From Planctomycetaceae bacterium (GTDB lineage Bacteria > Planctomycetota > Planctomycetia > Pirellulales > Pirellulaceae), in the NCBI GenBank assembly GCA_002709045.1, contig PAPJ01000053.1:1-64000 (forward strand): a stretch of DNA of 64,000 nucleotides, written 5' to 3'. Both the position numbers and the translations under genes were made by a program. The notes beneath the pieces were generated by a model. The model searched no databases and was not told the DNA's origin. It worked only from the letters and a program-made list of their open reading frames with translations. The stretch's first letter is position 1, and each line of letters opens with the position of its first letter. Shown in pieces: positions 61,773-64,000 of this stretch.

Positions 61773-62724
61773 CACACCGCACCTTTTTTTCCAGCAACTG
61801 CGTCTGATTCATTTTTGCAAGTCGTTTCAACCGCTGTTCACGACACGCATAACAACCCCCAAACAACTGACTATCCCACAAGTCCATAAACACCCGTCCA
61901 TGTCCCATCTGTAGTCCTGCTTCCAAAACTCGTTCTAAACTGGTTATTTCTGGAGGTTCAAAAAATCCGTCGTGCTTTAACTGATCCATGGTTCCATTGC
62001 CGGCACGCACCGGCACCATCGAGCAACATTCAACACCACAATCAAAGGCATATTCTATGGATCGAATTGCCCAATCCACACCTTCGGTCTCGTTTAAAGA
62101 CGGGGGTTTAACCAGAATAAATGTACGCACACGAACATTTCGCTGTACCAGCCGATCAACAGCCTGGCGATATTGCGACAATGTCATCTGCTTGTTAAGC
62201 CAGGGCAGGACTGCGGGATGAATCGTTTCCAGTCCCATCGCAACTTCGAGTTGTCCTGGCAGTAGTGCCTGAAATTTAAAGACTGATTCACCGTTCAGGG
62301 CAGGGTGATTTTCCACAACGACCGTTTCAAAATTCTGAACCAGTTCACAAATGGCGGGCCAATCTTCAAACGGCACTGCTCGTTTATCAAAGAAGTTACT
62401 GCTATTGTAGAGTTTGACAGCAGACACACCTGCAGCACTGGGATGCTGCGGGTCGACCCCCAAATCATTCAATGCGAATGCGATCTGTCTTGGAATTCCA
62501 CCAACGGGTGTTGCCTCGTCAAGGGTGTTCTTCCACAAGTCACACATCGTACATCGAAACCGGCACTCACTACCTGTTAACAACAGCGTGACGACGTGCT
62601 GCAGATGTCTTTGCGAATCACACTCAGGCTCGATCATCCAGGCGTAAGGCCTATCCGGACTGACACGATTCTTAGCGGGGCGTTGAGCAATAATTTGCCC
62701 TGAATTGAATACAGGCAGATCCAT
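61759..62724 (-). CDS. Radical SAM enzyme
   Basis: A 321-residue enzyme with a 4Fe-4S SAM-binding motif CRFRCTMC (Cys54, Cys58, Cys61). The core barrel follows (VAMGLETIHPAVLPWLNKQMT, resembling Elp3/MiaB-type or archaeosine-synthase-like radical SAM proteins). A Cys-rich C-terminus GCYACREQR ... KVRCDVCR could hold an auxiliary cluster or zinc. It starts 6 bases after the asparagine-synthetase-like stop and overlaps the oxidoreductase gene downstream. The reaction is unknown; the family is only broadly assigned. Confidence 0.85.
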   Translation of the reverse strand: MDLPVFNSGQIIAQRPAKNRVSPDRPYAWMIEPECDSQRHLQHVVTLLLTGSECRFRCTMCDLWKNTLDEATPVGGIPRQIAFALNDLGVDPQHPSAAGVSAVKLYNSSNFFDKRAVPFEDWPAICELVQNFETVVVENHPALNGESVFKFQALLPGQLEVAMGLETIHPAVLPWLNKQMTLSQYRQAVDRLVQRNVRVRTFILVKPPSLNETEGVDWAIRSIEYAFDCGVECCSMVPVRAGNGTMDQLKHDGFFEPPEITSLERVLEAGLQMGHGRVFMDLWDSQLFGGCYACREQRLKRLAKMNQTQLLEKKVRCDVCR

Positions 62725-62730
62725 CGATGA

Positions 62731-64000
62731 TTAGCTATTAAACACGTTGGAAAAAACGTCGCGATATTCCTGATCGTTTTCTGGAAATGTCGCCTGAAAA
62801 ATATCCTCCGAAGCCGCACCATGCTGGAATCGTCGTTTCTCAAAAATAGGCATCGTGACACCTGTCACGCTTTCTACTCCCCGTCGCACAATCTCGCCTT
62901 TAAGTTCATACAACTTATTCTGATCCCATTCGGTAAGTTCGATAAAGGGAATTCCCTCCGCTACAGCAATCACCGAAGGCAAAGCAAATGGACTGAAGCC
63001 GCGGAAGCCAAGCGTAGCTGCTGGCGCATAAGTCCTAACATGGCCGCGGCTTTGACCGCCGGAGTACGTAAGCGAATGTTTGATAGACTCAACACCCCAA
63101 CCTTCCTGATACAACATCAGATTGTTCAGCACACTAACAATCGTCAATTCAGGATTATCTTCAATCGGATAATCTTTAAGATTTTCATCTCCGCCATCAC
63201 CATCGATCAGATAAATCCAATCCGGATAGAGCTCACGGATTTTCTGTAGTAATGCATATGCCATTGTGGCCGATTGCACATCCAGTGGCTTATAGTCTTC
63301 AATGACCCTAATGGTCTCCCGGAAGTCGACGGCTTGCTGAGTAACATCGACGACTTCAAGAAACACACTCATATCTGTTTCGTCAACGAACTGTTTTGCT
63401 TGGCTTGCATCCGCAGAAGTCCCTGCCACATTGAGTGTAAAAGCCTTGAGGCGTGTCGGTGCCTGACCTCGTTGCAGAAGCAAGTGACGCAATACAATTA
63501 ATATTGCCCCGCTATCGATACCACCGGAAAACAAGACACCCAATGGAGCTGACTGGTCGACCGTATCGAGCCACTTATTCATCTCTTCCGCCAGTTTGCC
63601 AATGTAACGTTCCCCAATTGCATTCAAATCAGTACCCCATAGATTTCGCTCCGGAGTAAAGAAGCGAGTATTAACCGGATTCGGATCCGGACATCCGATC
63701 AATGCAATTTCAACGACATGGTGTGCCGGCACCATACGCGTATAGGAAGGATGAAACTGGTCTTCTAAGCCTTCTGCTGATAAGGCTTCAAGTAACTGCT
63801 CCATACGCTCAGCTACGATCAGGCACGGACCTTCAGCCCGTTTTGCAAGGAAGTAACGCATTGGACGACCAATCGACCGTGCCATACGAACAATATTGCC
63901 CCGCTTCTGAATAATCGCAAATTGTCCATTTATCTCAGCTACCTGCCTAGCGTCTCCGGAAGCAACACGCTCAGCCGCTTGCTGATAGGACATATTTAAA
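62731..64000 (-). CDS. Asparagine-synthetase-like enzyme (N-terminus beyond window edge)
   Basis: The visible 420+ residues have an N-terminal remnant of a glutamine amidotransferase type 2 domain (VAEINGQFAIIQKRGNIVRMARS), the ATP-PPi loop SGGIDS (residues 156-161), and YLIDGDGGDENLKDYPI in place of the usual GGDExF segment. In AsnB the FAxx segment lies near residue 100, so about 80-100 residues including the catalytic Cys1 should lie to the right; the frame is open through the edge beyond the ATG at 63993. Relatives make asparagine, or form amides and rings in beta-lactam and lasso-peptide pathways. Gene order with a radical SAM and a flavoenzyme favours a specialised amide-forming role. 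Confidence 0.82.
   Translation of the reverse strand, partial: LNMSYQQAAERVASGDARQVAEINGQFAIIQKRGNIVRMARSIGRPMRYFLAKRAEGPCLIVAERMEQLLEALSAEGLEDQFHPSYTRMVPAHHVVEIALIGCPDPNPVNTRFFTPERNLWGTDLNAIGERYIGKLAEEMNKWLDTVDQSAPLGVLFSGGIDSGAILIVLRHLLLQRGQAPTRLKAFTLNVAGTSADASQAKQFVDETDMSVFLEVVDVTQQAVDFRETIRVIEDYKPLDVQSATMAYALLQKIRELYPDWIYLIDGDGGDENLKDYPIEDNPELTIVSVLNNLMLYQEGWGVESIKHSLTYSGGQSRGHVRTYAPAATLGFRGFSPFALPSVIAVAEGIPFIELTEWDQNKLYELKGEIVRRGVESVTGVTMPIFEKRRFQHGAASEDIFQATFPENDQEYRDVFSNVFNS

Noticed and set aside
62821..63249. A 142-residue plus-strand frame opposite the Asn-synthetase-like gene
   Set aside because: No motifs and fully antisense to a gene with an intact ATP loop.

Overview
The window looks like a chromosomal segment of a planctomycete (Planctomycetota) of moderate, slightly AT-leaning base composition. 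The evidence is the gene content. There is a DUF1549/DUF1553 protein, a Tat-exported DUF1501 protein and a WD40 protein in one operon. Two unusual signal peptidases I carry zinc-ribbon and large central insertions and sit beside lepA. There is an FHA/Ser-Thr kinase/ECF sigma/soluble anti-sigma island, an RDD-SpoIIM-DUF4129-DUF4350-MoxR-DUF58 operon, an LL-diaminopimelate aminotransferase, and many planctomycete-type membrane or secreted proteins without names. I see no insertion sequence, prophage, CRISPR array or rRNA. The genus assignment is not attempted.

Layout. 1-1448 (-): pntAA (transhydrogenase alpha), cut by the left edge inside an acidic repeat tail. 1449-5434: ribosomal L13-S9 operon with promoter, leader hairpin and terminator, a PAP2 lipid phosphatase, tRNA-Leu(GAG), and a GAF plus degenerate PP2C protein. 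5431-11027: UbiD, PepA, Na+/H+ antiporter. 11196-16592: a 1042-residue lipoprotein with two TlpA-like thioredoxin domains, RibBA, and a conserved hypothetical. 17027-20728: KorA/KorB 2-oxoacid:ferredoxin oxidoreductase, terminator, SDR oxidoreductase. 21034-29007: seven-gene MoxR/DUF58 operon. 29142-31120: DapL and an LptB-like ATPase. 31166-40928 (-): two signal peptidases, LepA, ROK glucokinase, EamA transporter, a PncC/NadD-like fusion, and a HEAT-like secreted protein.

41267-47591 (+) is a signalling and envelope island: a membrane-anchored coiled-coil protein, an FHA protein, a DYG-type Ser/Thr kinase with membrane segments, a membrane protein, an ECF sigma factor, a cytosolic ZAS-type anti-sigma candidate and a secreted protein. 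47596-52127 (-) is an ABC exporter operon with a large helical membrane-anchored partner. FolC (52487-53869) follows, then a decayed pseudogene (53971-54310), then the secreted/WD40/DUF1501/DUF1549-1553 operon (54380-60046, -). The right edge (60285-64000, -) holds three closely spaced genes: an asparagine-synthetase-like enzyme, a radical SAM enzyme and a flavin-dependent halogenase-like oxidoreductase. This is the best candidate for an undescribed biosynthetic system, and it continues beyond the window.

All calls rest on reading translated motifs, reading frames and spacing. No database search was run.
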